Assembly: GCA_963676875.1 (NCBI GenBank)
Contig: OY781436.1
Location: forward strand, 2,294,001 to 2,358,000
DNA: 64,000 nucleotides
Direction: 5' to 3'
DNA from: UBA6244 sp963676875
Lineage (GTDB): Bacteria; Bacteroidota; Bacteroidia; Bacteroidales; F082
Of the stretch, positions 53,518 through 63,310 are shown in pieces. Below the pieces are notes generated by a model. That model did not search any database. It was not told the origin of the DNA and saw only the letters and a list, made by a program, of their open reading frames with translations. Both the position numbers and the translations under genes were made by a program. Each line of letters starts with the position of its first letter. Position 1 is the stretch's first letter.

Positions 53518-55125
53518 TTACATTCTAAATACTCCATAATTTTGTTCGGGGAAAGGCTGATTGAGTGCACTGGCAATGCCCATGGCCAATACTTTTCGCG
53601 TATCGGCCGGATCGATGATACCATCGTCCCACAGGCGTGATGTGCTGTAGTATGCCGACCCTTCGCGTTCGTATTTCTCGAGAATGGGGCTACGCATTTT
53701 TTCAATTTCCTCTTCGGTCATTTCAATTCCTTTTGCAGCCAGCTGGTCTTTTTTTACAGTCACCAACACGGTGGCCGCTTGTTCGCCTCCCATCACCGAT
53801 ATTTTGGCATTGGGCCACATAAACAACAGCCGCGGATTGAAGGCCCGGCCCGCCATTCCGTAATTTCCGGCACCAAATGATCCGCCAAAAATCACCGTAA
53901 ATTTGGGTACATTGGCATTGGAAACAGCGTGTACCATTTTGGCGCCATCCTTGGCAATTCCACCACGTTCAAATTCTTTTCCCACCATAAATCCCGTGAT
54001 GTTTTGTAAAAAAATCAATGGAATTTTACGTGCGGTGCACAACTCGATAAAGTGGGTGACCTTAAGCGCCGATTCAGAAAATAGTACGCCAAAATTGGCT
54101 ATGATACCCACCGGGAATCCCATGATGTGGGCGAAACCGGTAACGACGGTGGTGGCATACTTGGCCTTAAACTCCTGAAAGCGACTTCCATCCACGATGC
54201 GCATAATGATTTCGCGGGGATCCACCATCTTTCGCAAGTCGATGGGGGCGATGCCGTACAATTCTTTGGGGTCGTACAAAGGCTCTTCGATGGGGATTGT
54301 TTCAAGAAATTGCTTTTGTCGTGGTTGCAGGTTTTCGAAAATATTCCGGCAAATTTGAATGGCGTGGGTATCGTTGTCGGCGAAATGGTCGGCAACACCT
54401 GAAATACTTGTATGCACCTCTGCACCACCGAGTTCCTCGGCTGTAACTTCTTCACCTGTGGCTGCTTTCACCAGCGGTGGACCCCCAAGGAAAATGGTTC
54501 CTTGTTCCTTCACGATGATGGTTTCGTCGCTCATGGCCGGCACATAGGCTCCTCCGGCAGTACACGATCCCATGACGATGCTGATTTGTGGGATGCGCAT
54601 GGCCGACATGCGTGCCTGGTTATAGAAAAACCTTCCGAAATGGTCGCGGTCGGGGAATACTGTATCCTGCTCAGGCAAAAATGCTCCACCGCTGTCAACC
54701 AGATAAATGCAGGGAAGGTTGTTTTCCATGGCAATTTCCTGTGCCCGCAGATGTTTTTTGATGGTGAACTGCATGTAGGTGCCACCCTTTACGGTGGCAT
54801 CGTTAGCGATGATGATGGTTTCACGTCCATGAATTACACCAATGCCGGTTACAATTCCTGCAGAAGGAAACTGGTTGTCGTACTGATTGTATGCTGCAAG
54901 CGACGACAATTCGAGAAAGGGGGTGTTGCGGTCGATCATCAAATTAATGCGCTCGCGTGCCAGCAATTTTCCACGTTCCTTATGCCGTTTTACAGCTCCG
55001 GGGCTACCTCCTTGTGTGTTTTCTGCAATCACACGTCGATATTCATCCAGCAATCCTTCGTATGCCTTACGGTTATTTTGAAACTCAACAGCCTGTATAT
55101 CGATTTTGGTTTTTAGTCTGTACAA
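53518..55125 (-). CDS. mccB: Methylcrotonyl-CoA carboxylase beta subunit
   Basis: 535 residues, carboxyltransferase. ATVKGGTYMQFTIKKHLRAQE and CIYLVDSGGAFLPEQ are the MccB type rather than the propionyl type, and the C-terminal SPILEKYEREGSAYYSTSRLWDDGIIDP is likewise typical. Starts with TTG at 55125, consistent with the length of homologues. First gene of the minus-strand operon. A near-match promoter box TATACTTG is at 55189-55196. Confidence 0.95.
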   Translation of the reverse strand: MYRLKTKIDIQAVEFQNNRKAYEGLLDEYRRVIAENTQGGSPGAVKRHKERGKLLARERINLMIDRNTPFLELSSLAAYNQYDNQFPSAGIVTGIGVIHGRETIIIANDATVKGGTYMQFTIKKHLRAQEIAMENNLPCIYLVDSGGAFLPEQDTVFPDRDHFGRFFYNQARMSAMRIPQISIVMGSCTAGGAYVPAMSDETIIVKEQGTIFLGGPPLVKAATGEEVTAEELGGAEVHTSISGVADHFADNDTHAIQICRNIFENLQPRQKQFLETIPIEEPLYDPKELYGIAPIDLRKMVDPREIIMRIVDGSRFQEFKAKYATTVVTGFAHIMGFPVGIIANFGVLFSESALKVTHFIELCTARKIPLIFLQNITGFMVGKEFERGGIAKDGAKMVHAVSNANVPKFTVIFGGSFGAGNYGMAGRAFNPRLLFMWPNAKISVMGGEQAATVLVTVKKDQLAAKGIEMTEEEIEKMRSPILEKYEREGSAYYSTSRLWDDGIIDPADTRKVLAMGIASALNQPFPEQNYGVFRM

Positions 55126-55318
55126 AGTGTTAATTTTTAGTTGTTCATCGTAAAATAGCTATCCTGAATCGAGTCGAATAGCCGAGTGCAAGTATAGCAA
55201 AAAACCGTGTATAAAAAAAGCGGTGCAAACGATTTAATTCAATATACCCACTAATATATATATGTGTATAAATTATCACGTTTATTGCAAAAATCAACCC
55301 TAATTCATCTATTTTTTA

Positions 55319-55326
55319 TACATTTG
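55319..55326 (+). promoter_or_regulatory. Bacteroidota -7 box of the lyase-like gene
   Basis: TACATTTG, exact TAnnTTTG, 46 bases before the ATG at 55373. Confidence 0.45.
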
Positions 55327-55372
55327 ATGGCTCAATTGCAAACGATTGCGTACACTAAGAAAAAAGACACAT

Positions 55373-56383
55373 ATGAACTATCCCAAAAAAGTAGTTATTG
55401 GCGACATCACTGTTAGAGACGGCTTTCAACACGAAGAAACCTACGTACAACCTGAAGCGAAGTTATGGGTACTCGAAGAACTTATTTTGGCGGGTGTAAA
55501 GCACCTGGAAGTAACCAACTTTGGCAATCCCAAAGGCATGCCCCAATTTAAGGATGCTGACAAATTATTTAAGTCCATTCGTAACAGCAAAAGAGTCAGT
55601 CATTTGCTCCCTGATGTCAGTCTTACTGCCGTAACCATCAGAGAAAGAGCCATCGAGCGTGCCATTGAAGCCCGCAAAGAAGGCTATGGTCCTGACCGAA
55701 TTTTGTTGATGGTAAGCACCTCCGAGTCGCATCAAAAGAAAAATTCGGGACTTACCCTTGCCGAATACTGGAAAATGGCTGAAAAATATATCCCCCTGGC
55801 CCACGATGCCGGGCTGAAAGTGAACGGTACCGTAAGTACCATTTGGGGTTGCCCCATTGAAGGTCCCACCGACATGATGGACGCTGTTAATTTTACCAAA
55901 CGTTGGTTCGACATTGGTGCCAACGATGTGGAACATGCCGATCATGATGGAAGTGCTTCACCCAACAGGGTTTACGATTACTATTCCATGTTATTAGATC
56001 ATGTGCAGAATCCTCACAAACAGATTGTACATTTCCACTCGCTGCGTGGATGGGGGTTGGCCAATGTGCTGGCAGCTTTGCAGGCAGGGATGACCAATTA
56101 TGAATCGACCCTGGGAGGTATTGGCGGACAGCCTGCCAACTTTGTCGACAATGTGCCTGTAAGCGGCACGGGAGCCTACTATTACAAAGATGCCGAAGGT
56201 GTGGGTTTGGTGAGTACCGAAGACATGGTGGTGATGATGGACGAAATGGGTATTGAAACAGGACTTGATATCGACAAGATTTTGAAAACCGGACGTATGG
56301 TGGAAAAAATTCTTGGTAAAAGATTGCGCTCTGAAACCATCATTCATGGACGAATTCCCAAGGAACTCTCCGGCAGAAAATAG
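55373..56383 (+). CDS. HMG-CoA lyase-like DRE-TIM enzyme lacking the catalytic Cys
   Basis: 336 residues of the DRE-TIM metallolyase superfamily. Matches to HMG-CoA lyase include Arg15-Asp16 (VRDGFQHE), STSESHQKKN, VSTIWGCPIEGPT and the metal ligands His220 and His222. But the catalytic-loop motif GGxGGCP reads GGIGGQP (Gln253 for Cys), HDTYGQ reads HSLRGW, and about 18 extra residues separate this loop from VSTEDMV. It would be the final lyase of leucine breakdown by position; these changes suggest another reaction or a divergent mechanism. The ATG at 55373 is chosen over a TTG at 55346. Confidence 0.85.
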   Translation: MNYPKKVVIGDITVRDGFQHEETYVQPEAKLWVLEELILAGVKHLEVTNFGNPKGMPQFKDADKLFKSIRNSKRVSHLLPDVSLTAVTIRERAIERAIEARKEGYGPDRILLMVSTSESHQKKNSGLTLAEYWKMAEKYIPLAHDAGLKVNGTVSTIWGCPIEGPTDMMDAVNFTKRWFDIGANDVEHADHDGSASPNRVYDYYSMLLDHVQNPHKQIVHFHSLRGWGLANVLAALQAGMTNYESTLGGIGGQPANFVDNVPVSGTGAYYYKDAEGVGLVSTEDMVVMMDEMGIETGLDIDKILKTGRMVEKILGKRLRSETIIHGRIPKELSGRK

Positions 56384-56519
56384 CGACAAAAAATAATCTT
56401 TTATCGTTCTAATATCCCAATTGAGCCTCTTTACAGGGTTTTGCAGCTTAACTTTTCGGACAACTGTTTGGTTTTTAACCTAAATTGAATATTTTTTTTC
56501 ATACTTCAAGCAACATTTG

Positions 56520-56527
56520 TACATTTG
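56520..56527 (+). promoter_or_regulatory. Bacteroidota -7 box of the PpiD/SurA-like gene
   Basis: TACATTTG, exact TAnnTTTG, 24 bases before the ATG at 56552. Confidence 0.5.
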
Positions 56528-56551
56528 CACCTCATTTTTAAAAATTAACTA

Positions 56552-58669
56552 ATGGCAGTAATAGGAAATATCAGAAAACATTCCACATTTCTGGTGATTA
56601 TCATTGGAGTTGCGTTGGCAGCCTTTGTGTTGGGCGATTTTGCCAAGGGAAACAGTGGGTCACGCGACGTGAACATCGGTGTAGTTGAAGGCGAAGAGAT
56701 AACCATCATGGATTTCAATGCCAAAGCTGAACAAAACATCGAGAACAAACTACAACAACAAAAAACCGACAGGTTATCCACTGACGAGCAGTACAGGACC
56801 AAGGATGAAACCTGGAATCGAATGGTTTTCAACATTATCATGGATGACGAATATGAATCGTTGGGACTATCGGTAACCCCCGAAGAACTCTACGACCTAA
56901 TACAGGGCTCTAATCCACATCCTCTGGTAGTGCAATATTTTTCAGATCCCAACACAGGCAAATTCGACAGAAACCTGATTATTCAGTATCTGCAGAATCT
57001 GGAGAGTATGCCCGCTCAAGCCAAACAACAGTGGATTCAGTTTGAAAAATATATTAAAGAAGATCGCTTCCGCTCAAAATTCAACAACCTCCTCATCAAA
57101 GGTTACTATGTGCCCACCGCATTGGCACAGCAAAGTTTTGAGGAAGAAAACAATAAAGCCGACATCGACTACATTGCAGCTACTTACAAAAGCCTGAGCG
57201 ACAGTTTGTTCGTTCCAACGGATGCCGACTATCAAGCCTATTACGATGCGCACAAGGAAAACTACAAACAAGAAGCTTCACGCGACATTAAATATGTGGT
57301 ATTCGATGTAAAGCCATCTGCTGAAGATATCAACATGGCAAAAAAAGAAGCCGAGGATATTTATAATGACTTCAAAAAGACCATTGATGTGGAGCGTTTT
57401 GTAAAGGTAAATTCCGACAATGGTTATGATAGCTCATGGAAAATGCAAGGACAGTTGCCCATCCAAATCGACTCGTTGATGTTCAACAGTCCGGTGGGTA
57501 CGGTATCGAAACCTTATCTGGAAAACAATGCCTTCCATATGGGAAGATTGGTAGCCGAAACCATGCGCCCCGACTCCATGAAAGCCAGTCATATCCTGAT
57601 TGCTTACAAAGGTGCTTATCAAGCCAAACCGGAGATTACCCTTACCAAAGAACAAGCTCAGGCATTGGCCGACAGTTTGTTAACCGTATTGAAAAAATCT
57701 CCTAAAAAAATGGGAGAGCTTGCTGCACAGTATTCCACCGACCCCTCTGCAGCCACCAATGGCGGCGATCTGGGTTGGTTTGCCGATGGAAACATGGTTC
57801 CTGGTTTCAATGAAGCCGTTATCAACAACAAAAAGGGTGCTTTCACTGTTGCAGAAACTCCTTACGGATTTCACGTGATTGAAGTTACCGGTAAAAAGGA
57901 TGATGTGAAAAAAGTACGGGTGGCCATGGTAAACCGCGAGGTTCTGCCCAGCAATACCACCTACCAAAATATTTTTGCCAAAGCCAGTAAATTAGCTTCG
58001 GAAAACCAAACACTGGATCAATTCAACGAATACGTTAGTACCGAGAATCTGAATCCCCGCGAAATGCCCAACCTGCGCGAAATGAGCAACCGCATCCCCG
58101 GTTTGCCCAACCCACGTCAGATCGTACAGTGGTCGTTTAAGGAAGAAACAGAAGTAGGCCAGGTGTCGCAGGTATTCGATTTGGAAGACATGTTTGTGGT
58201 AGCCGTGCTAACCAAGGCGGTTGATGCAGGTTATCCTGAGCTTGACGATGTAAAATCAAGAATGCAAATATTGGTAACCAACGAGCTGAAGGGCAAATAC
58301 CTGACCGAAAAAATGAAGGCATTCAATGGCGATATGGCCAAAGCAGAAGCCGACATGAAGTTGACCAAAACCAATGTAAACCCCTTCTTTTTCTCCACAC
58401 GAAACCTCAAAGGATTTGGTGCTGAAAACGAAGCCATCGGTTATGTGTTTGGCATGGCCGAAGGCACCGTTTCTCAACCCGTTGTTGGCAATGCAGCTGT
58501 GTTTATGATTAAGTTGAACAGCCTGACCAAGGCTTCAGCTCCTGCGTCCTACGATCAAACCATCAACACCCTGCAAACGGCATTCAAACAGAGCGTGGAA
58601 CAGGATCAAGCCTACCGGGCACTGGAAGAATCGTTGGATGTGGTGGACAACCGTATCAAATTCTATTAA
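56552..58669 (+). CDS. PpiD/SurA-like peptidyl-prolyl isomerase, membrane anchored
   Basis: 705 residues. One N-terminal membrane helix (residues ~11-30), a SurA_N-like chaperone region (~35-210), then a parvulin-type rotamase domain at about 345-455 (KASHILIAYKG, YSTDPSAATNGGDLGWF, TPYGFHVIEVTG) and a C-terminal chaperone region. Assists folding of periplasmic and outer-membrane proteins. Followed by a terminator. Confidence 0.93.
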   Translation: MAVIGNIRKHSTFLVIIIGVALAAFVLGDFAKGNSGSRDVNIGVVEGEEITIMDFNAKAEQNIENKLQQQKTDRLSTDEQYRTKDETWNRMVFNIIMDDEYESLGLSVTPEELYDLIQGSNPHPLVVQYFSDPNTGKFDRNLIIQYLQNLESMPAQAKQQWIQFEKYIKEDRFRSKFNNLLIKGYYVPTALAQQSFEEENNKADIDYIAATYKSLSDSLFVPTDADYQAYYDAHKENYKQEASRDIKYVVFDVKPSAEDINMAKKEAEDIYNDFKKTIDVERFVKVNSDNGYDSSWKMQGQLPIQIDSLMFNSPVGTVSKPYLENNAFHMGRLVAETMRPDSMKASHILIAYKGAYQAKPEITLTKEQAQALADSLLTVLKKSPKKMGELAAQYSTDPSAATNGGDLGWFADGNMVPGFNEAVINNKKGAFTVAETPYGFHVIEVTGKKDDVKKVRVAMVNREVLPSNTTYQNIFAKASKLASENQTLDQFNEYVSTENLNPREMPNLREMSNRIPGLPNPRQIVQWSFKEETEVGQVSQVFDLEDMFVVAVLTKAVDAGYPELDDVKSRMQILVTNELKGKYLTEKMKAFNGDMAKAEADMKLTKTNVNPFFFSTRNLKGFGAENEAIGYVFGMAEGTVSQPVVGNAAVFMIKLNSLTKASAPASYDQTINTLQTAFKQSVEQDQAYRALEESLDVVDNRIKFY

Positions 58670-58690
58670 GCGAAGTTTAAATTTGAAAAG

Positions 58691-58725
58691 AAAGCCGTTC
58701 CATTTGCTTGGGGCGGCTTTTTTTG
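58691..58725 (+). terminator. Rho-independent terminator after the PpiD-like gene
   Basis: Stem AAAGCCG with CGGCTTT, inner part partly paired (CC/GG), followed by eight or more T, 22 bases after the stop codon at 58669. Confidence 0.82.
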
Positions 58726-58779
58726 TTTATTCAAGTGAAAAATTCGGCTTTTCAACCTATTTTTTGCCATCTTTGGTAG

Positions 58780-59943
58780 ATGAAAAATTACTTGCTGTTT
58801 CTTTTGATTGGGAGCCTTTCCCTTTCGCTGAAAAGTCAGACAACCATTAGCGGCTACATATTCGATCAGTTCAGCCATGGGCAAATTGCTGACGTAAAGA
58901 TACAGGCACAGGGCATCGACAGCCTCACTTTTTCAGGTAAAAACGGAAAATTTAAAATTCAGGTACCGCCGGATTTTTCTGATACCCTGATATTTTCGCA
59001 TGTCGATTACTATCCTCTAAAGAAAAAGGTGTGGGGAATTGACGACCTGCTGCCTCAAAAAATAGAGTTGTTGCCACGTTCACTACCCATCGATGCTTTT
59101 TTTGTAACCAAAAAAAAGGAAAACAAGCAGATATCAGGTAAAATATTGGAAATAAACCACCGAGATCCAATAGCAGGTGCCAGTCTGTCCATAGGAAGAA
59201 ACATCAGGGTGGCTTACGCAGATGTGTCTGGCGTTTATTGTGTTACGGTACCTGATTCGGTAAGTATGATTGGTGTTTCGCATCCGGATTTTGTTCCGGC
59301 CACCATTTATTTACCTGCAGGTGGTAAAAATGAGTCGAATATTGAAGTCCGCCTCAAACCACTACATCTTAGTCGTCAGGATACCCTTTGGAAAACATAT
59401 AAAAATCAGGTGGGAATAGCTCCCAATGAAATAGCTATCGATGGCATCGGGATGCGTTACCAACGCTTTCTCAAGCCTAAGTTTGCATTGGGTCTGCACA
59501 CCACTGCCTATATTCTCAGTACGTCTAAATATTTTTTCTCATCCGGAAAAACTGAGTATTCGGGTGTTAAAATTGCACCATTTATACGTTTCTATTCGCC
59601 CAGAGAAATGCCTAAGGGATTGTTTGGTGAAATCAAACTGATTGGAGCGTATATGGATTTTAACAAGCTGAATTATAAAAGGGGAAATTCGGAGGTCAAC
59701 CGATCGTTCCCAAACCAATGCTGGAATATGGGTGCAGGTGCTGCACTGGGGTATTACCGTTTGTTGGGCAAGGCCGATCATTTTGTGTTTGAAATAATCC
59801 TTGGTATTCAAATTTTACCCCTCAACGTTCCGCTTACCAAAGAATTCAACGGTACCATCTATAGGGTGGACAATGTCATGTGGTATGTTGGCGGACCGGG
59901 AAGTGCCGTTGAATTGAAGTTGATTTTCGGAGGAATATTTTAA
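58780..59943 (+). CDS. Secreted protein with carboxypeptidase-regulatory-like domains and barrel-like C-terminus
   Basis: 387 residues. Signal peptide (MKNYLLFLLIGSLSLSLKSQ). Two CarboxypepD_reg-like segments follow: TTISGYIFDQFSHGQIADVKIQ...LIFSHVDYYP and KQISGKILEINHRDPIAGASLSIG...MIGVSHPDFVP. From about residue 205 strands with alternating hydrophobics end in an aromatic (LKLIFGGIF), suggesting a small outer-membrane barrel. No TonB plug is present. Function unknown. Confidence 0.78.
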   Translation: MKNYLLFLLIGSLSLSLKSQTTISGYIFDQFSHGQIADVKIQAQGIDSLTFSGKNGKFKIQVPPDFSDTLIFSHVDYYPLKKKVWGIDDLLPQKIELLPRSLPIDAFFVTKKKENKQISGKILEINHRDPIAGASLSIGRNIRVAYADVSGVYCVTVPDSVSMIGVSHPDFVPATIYLPAGGKNESNIEVRLKPLHLSRQDTLWKTYKNQVGIAPNEIAIDGIGMRYQRFLKPKFALGLHTTAYILSTSKYFFSSGKTEYSGVKIAPFIRFYSPREMPKGLFGEIKLIGAYMDFNKLNYKRGNSEVNRSFPNQCWNMGAGAALGYYRLLGKADHFVFEIILGIQILPLNVPLTKEFNGTIYRVDNVMWYVGGPGSAVELKLIFGGIF

Positions 59944-59948
59944 AGAAA

Positions 59949-61208
59949 CTACAACACATTCAGTCGGTTGGCGTCTTGCTTGATAAAAATAAAAAGCAGG
60001 ATGGTAAAAGCCCACAACGACGATCCCCCATAGCTGAAAAAGGGTAGTGGAATTCCTACCACGGGAGCCAAACCGATGGTCATGCCAATGTTGATGGCAA
60101 AATGGAAGAAAAGCACTGAAGCCACTCCGTAGCCATAAATCCGGCTAAACCGTGAGCGTTGCCGCTCTGCCATAATAACCAACCTAATCATCAACATTAG
60201 AAACAGTAAGACCACCACCGCTGAGCCAACAAATCCCCATTCCTCACCAACCGTGCAAAAAATGAAATCCGTACTTTGCTCAGGCACAAAATGATATCTG
60301 GTAAGTACCCCATTTCGGAATCCTTTGCCTGTAAGTCCACCGGATCCGATGGCAATTTTTGATTGATTCACATTATAACCAGCTCCACGCAAATCCTGTT
60401 CGATGCCCAGCAACACATTGATACGCTTCTTTTGATGGGGCTCCAGCACATTCTCAAAGGCATAGTGTACACTGAAAACAAAGGCAGAAGCCAAAATAAA
60501 CATTCCCAATAGCGATTTTGCTTGTTTGCGCCACTTTTTTTGCAAAGCTATGGCCAACAGGGTAAGTACCGCCAGTCCCCCAATCACCCAATATTCGCCA
60601 ATCACCAGAGTGAATACGAAAAGGGCGGCCATCGCAATGCCCACCACGATAATCATTCCCGAAAAACCTTCGCGAAACAACACCAGGATAAAGGAGAAAT
60701 AAACCAATGCTGAACCTGTATCGTTTTGAAGCAGAATCAGTGCCGCCGGTATAAAGAGTATGCCAACAGCGATGATTTTGGTGCGAAGTCGCGAAACGTC
60801 GGTATTCAAAAAACTTAAAAATCTGGCCAACGCTAATGCTGTGGCAAATTTGGCAAATTCGGCAGGCTGTATGGCAAATCCGCCAATTTTAAACCACGAT
60901 TTTGACCCTGCCACGGTACTTCCAAAAAGCAGCACACCGATGAGTACCAGAATCAAAAAGGCATATATCCAAAAAGAGAAGGCGCTGAAAAATTTGGCAT
61001 CCACAATAAGAATGACTACTGCCAGAACAATGGCCATGAATATCCACATAAGTTGTTTGCCGTAGCGCTCATTGAAATCAAGAATTCGCGAGATATCTTC
61101 TCCTGCTGATGCTGTAAAAATGCTCAACCAGCCCATTAACATCAATGTTAGAAATAGGCTGATTGTCAGCCAATCCACATTACTTATGACGTTTTCCCGG
61201 TTTCTCAT
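59949..61208 (-). CDS. rodA: Peptidoglycan glycosyltransferase RodA
   Basis: 419 residues, about ten membrane helices, SEDS family. Polymerises lipid II glycan strands in the elongasome. Conserved segments: the catalytic-Asp region ALILLQNDTGSALVYF, GLTGKGFRNGVLT, FVPEQSTDFIFCTVGEEWGF and PLPFFSYGGSSLWA. It begins 6 bases after mrdA ends, so the synthase and its partner transpeptidase are made together. Confidence 0.96.
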   Translation of the reverse strand: MRNRENVISNVDWLTISLFLTLMLMGWLSIFTASAGEDISRILDFNERYGKQLMWIFMAIVLAVVILIVDAKFFSAFSFWIYAFLILVLIGVLLFGSTVAGSKSWFKIGGFAIQPAEFAKFATALALARFLSFLNTDVSRLRTKIIAVGILFIPAALILLQNDTGSALVYFSFILVLFREGFSGMIIVVGIAMAALFVFTLVIGEYWVIGGLAVLTLLAIALQKKWRKQAKSLLGMFILASAFVFSVHYAFENVLEPHQKKRINVLLGIEQDLRGAGYNVNQSKIAIGSGGLTGKGFRNGVLTRYHFVPEQSTDFIFCTVGEEWGFVGSAVVVLLFLMLMIRLVIMAERQRSRFSRIYGYGVASVLFFHFAINIGMTIGLAPVVGIPLPFFSYGGSSLWAFTILLFIFIKQDANRLNVL

Positions 61209-61214
61209 AATAGT

Positions 61215-63053
61215 TTAGTCTGCATTTTTTGCATTCCCCGTGGATTTTAATAAATTTCCTTCCATCATTCTTTTCTCTAGTTTTAGGCGTTTAGTGCTGC
61301 CTTTCAGGTATTTCTCGATCATTAAACTGGCGATTGGTGCTGCCCATGTAGAACCATACCCGGAATTTTCTACAATAACTGCCATAGCTATTTGAGGGTC
61401 TTCGAGCGGAGCAAAAGCAATGAATAGGCTGTGGTCGTCACCATGCGGGTTTTGGACGGTTCCTGTTTTGCCGCACTGTCGGATGCTATCCAGCTGATAA
61501 TACCTGGCTGTACCGTGATCAGCCTCAAAAACATCAAGCATGGATTCCTGCACCAGTTCAAAATGCTTTTTTTCGATGCGTGAGTGTTTCAATTCTCTGA
61601 AATGGGCAAACAAGGTATCTGAACCCTCCAGTTTTTTTAACAAATGTGGTGGATAAAAATACCCTTTGTTAGCAATAATTGTTACCATGTTGGCCAACTG
61701 AATGGGGGTGATGAGCAATTCGCCTTGTCCAATACTTAACGATCTGATGGTTAAAGCATTCCAACTCCCGCGGTACAGCTTATCGTAATAGGCTTCGGTG
61801 GGTACATTTCCGTCAGCTTCGTATGGAATATCCGTATTAAAACCTTTTCCAAAACCGAAACTTACCACATCGGCGTACCAGTGGGCAAAGCCATCATGTG
61901 AATTGGAAAATTTGGAACTGTTGAGCAAGGAGTTGAAGGTATTCCAGAAGAAGGGATTGCATGATTGCTGGATAGCCATGGCCAGCTTGAGTGGCGATTG
62001 ATGGTTGTGGGTACATTTGATGGGCGACGATAACTTTCCCTGACAGGTGAATTGGGTGTTGGCGTTGATGGTGCCTTCTTGCAAGGCGACCAGCGCATTT
62101 ACCATTTTGAAGGTGGATCCCGGGGGATAGGTGCCCATGGTGGCACGGTTGATAAGGGGTTTGAGTGTGTCGTTGAGGAGACGAGTGTAGTTAAGTGAGC
62201 GTTCGCGACCCACCAGCAAATTGGGATCGTAGGCTGGACTGCTAACCAATGCCAGAATTTCGCCTGTTTTTGGGTCGATGGCTACGATACTGCCCTTCTT
62301 GTTTTGCATGAGTAGTTCGCCATACATTTGAAGTTGTCCGTCGATGGTCAGCATCAGGTCTTGTCCGGCCACAGCCAAAGTATCGTATTTCCCGTTTTGA
62401 AAGCTTCCCTTGATGCGGTTATGTACATCCACTTCCACCACGGTCATGCCGCTTTCACCACGTAGGTATTTTTCGTAATACTGTTCGATGCCCGATTTAC
62501 CAATGTAATCACCTGATTTATAGAATTTATCTTTTTTCAAATCAGACTGACTTACTTCGCCAATACTTCCCAGCAGGTGTCCTGCAGATGGGTAGGTGTA
62601 GTGGCGCAGGGTACGTGTTTGGGTGTAGAAACCTTCAAACAAAAACAGTTTTTCTTCTATCTGACCCATGTCTTTTTTCGAAATCTGCTTCACAAACACC
62701 GATGGCTTGAAATAGGAATATCTTTTTGCTTTTTTCATTTGGGCAATAAAAGTTTCCTTGTCCATATCTATCAGGTTGCAAAAGGCCATGGTATCCAGAT
62801 TTTTCACCTGTCGGGGAATGACCATCAGGTCGTAAGCGGCTTCGTTGTAAACCAATAAATTATTGTTTCGATCGTAGATACGTCCCCGAGGAGGGTATTC
62901 TCGGATATTGCGCAATACAATGTTTTCGGCTGTTAGTTTGTAGCTGTTGTCGATAATTTGAAGATAAAACAACCGAAAAAGATACAAGGCTGCCACCAGA
63001 ATAAAAACTCCGATAACCACATATTTTCTCCTTGAATAGTCCTTGATGTACAT
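61215..63053 (-). CDS. mrdA: Penicillin-binding protein 2 (elongasome transpeptidase)
   Basis: 612 residues. One N-terminal membrane helix (~13-32), a PBP dimerisation domain, then the transpeptidase domain with Ser313-x-x-Lys316 (PPGSTFKM), SxN motif in QQSCNPFFW and KTG in QCGKTGTVQ. Cross-links peptidoglycan made by RodA. A TACCTTTG box lies 29 bases upstream. mreBCD, often found just upstream in Bacteroidota, is not. Confidence 0.96.
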   Translation of the reverse strand: MYIKDYSRRKYVVIGVFILVAALYLFRLFYLQIIDNSYKLTAENIVLRNIREYPPRGRIYDRNNNLLVYNEAAYDLMVIPRQVKNLDTMAFCNLIDMDKETFIAQMKKAKRYSYFKPSVFVKQISKKDMGQIEEKLFLFEGFYTQTRTLRHYTYPSAGHLLGSIGEVSQSDLKKDKFYKSGDYIGKSGIEQYYEKYLRGESGMTVVEVDVHNRIKGSFQNGKYDTLAVAGQDLMLTIDGQLQMYGELLMQNKKGSIVAIDPKTGEILALVSSPAYDPNLLVGRERSLNYTRLLNDTLKPLINRATMGTYPPGSTFKMVNALVALQEGTINANTQFTCQGKLSSPIKCTHNHQSPLKLAMAIQQSCNPFFWNTFNSLLNSSKFSNSHDGFAHWYADVVSFGFGKGFNTDIPYEADGNVPTEAYYDKLYRGSWNALTIRSLSIGQGELLITPIQLANMVTIIANKGYFYPPHLLKKLEGSDTLFAHFRELKHSRIEKKHFELVQESMLDVFEADHGTARYYQLDSIRQCGKTGTVQNPHGDDHSLFIAFAPLEDPQIAMAVIVENSGYGSTWAAPIASLMIEKYLKGSTKRLKLEKRMMEGNLLKSTGNAKNAD

Positions 63054-63081
63054 CCGAAAATTTCCGCTGAATAATGAATGA

Positions 63082-63089
63082 CAAAGGTA
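63082..63089 (-). promoter_or_regulatory. Bacteroidota -7 box of mrdA-rodA
   Basis: TACCTTTG on the minus strand, exact TAnnTTTG, 29 bases before the mrdA start. Confidence 0.45.
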
Positions 63090-63166
63090 GGGGAAAAGGT
63101 GGTGTGTCTTGTGGAGAAAGCGGGCATTTTTTTGGGGCGATATCCGGGGGATTTGTTTTTTCCTTG

Positions 63167-63188
63167 AAAACCCGCCGGGTTTTTTTTT
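63167..63188 (+). terminator. Orphan terminator-like hairpin
   Basis: AAAACCC-gcc-GGGTTTT followed by more T residues, oriented for plus-strand transcription, although no plus-strand gene is visible just before it. The surrounding 63090-63310 has no recognisable gene. Confidence 0.45.
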
Positions 63189-63310
63189 AACCCGCCCGGT
63201 TGAGTTTTTGTTACGCCACGCTGTAGCTATCTACTCTACTGATTTACAAGCTATAAATATTATCGCTGCGCTGCAGCTTTGGATTCGAAAATTTCAAATT
63301 CAAGATTTCT

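Noticed and set aside
54412..55116. Long open frame antisense to mccB (234 codons)
   Set aside because: Shadow of a well-supported carboxyltransferase gene; the translation is Cys/His-rich and low in family signal.
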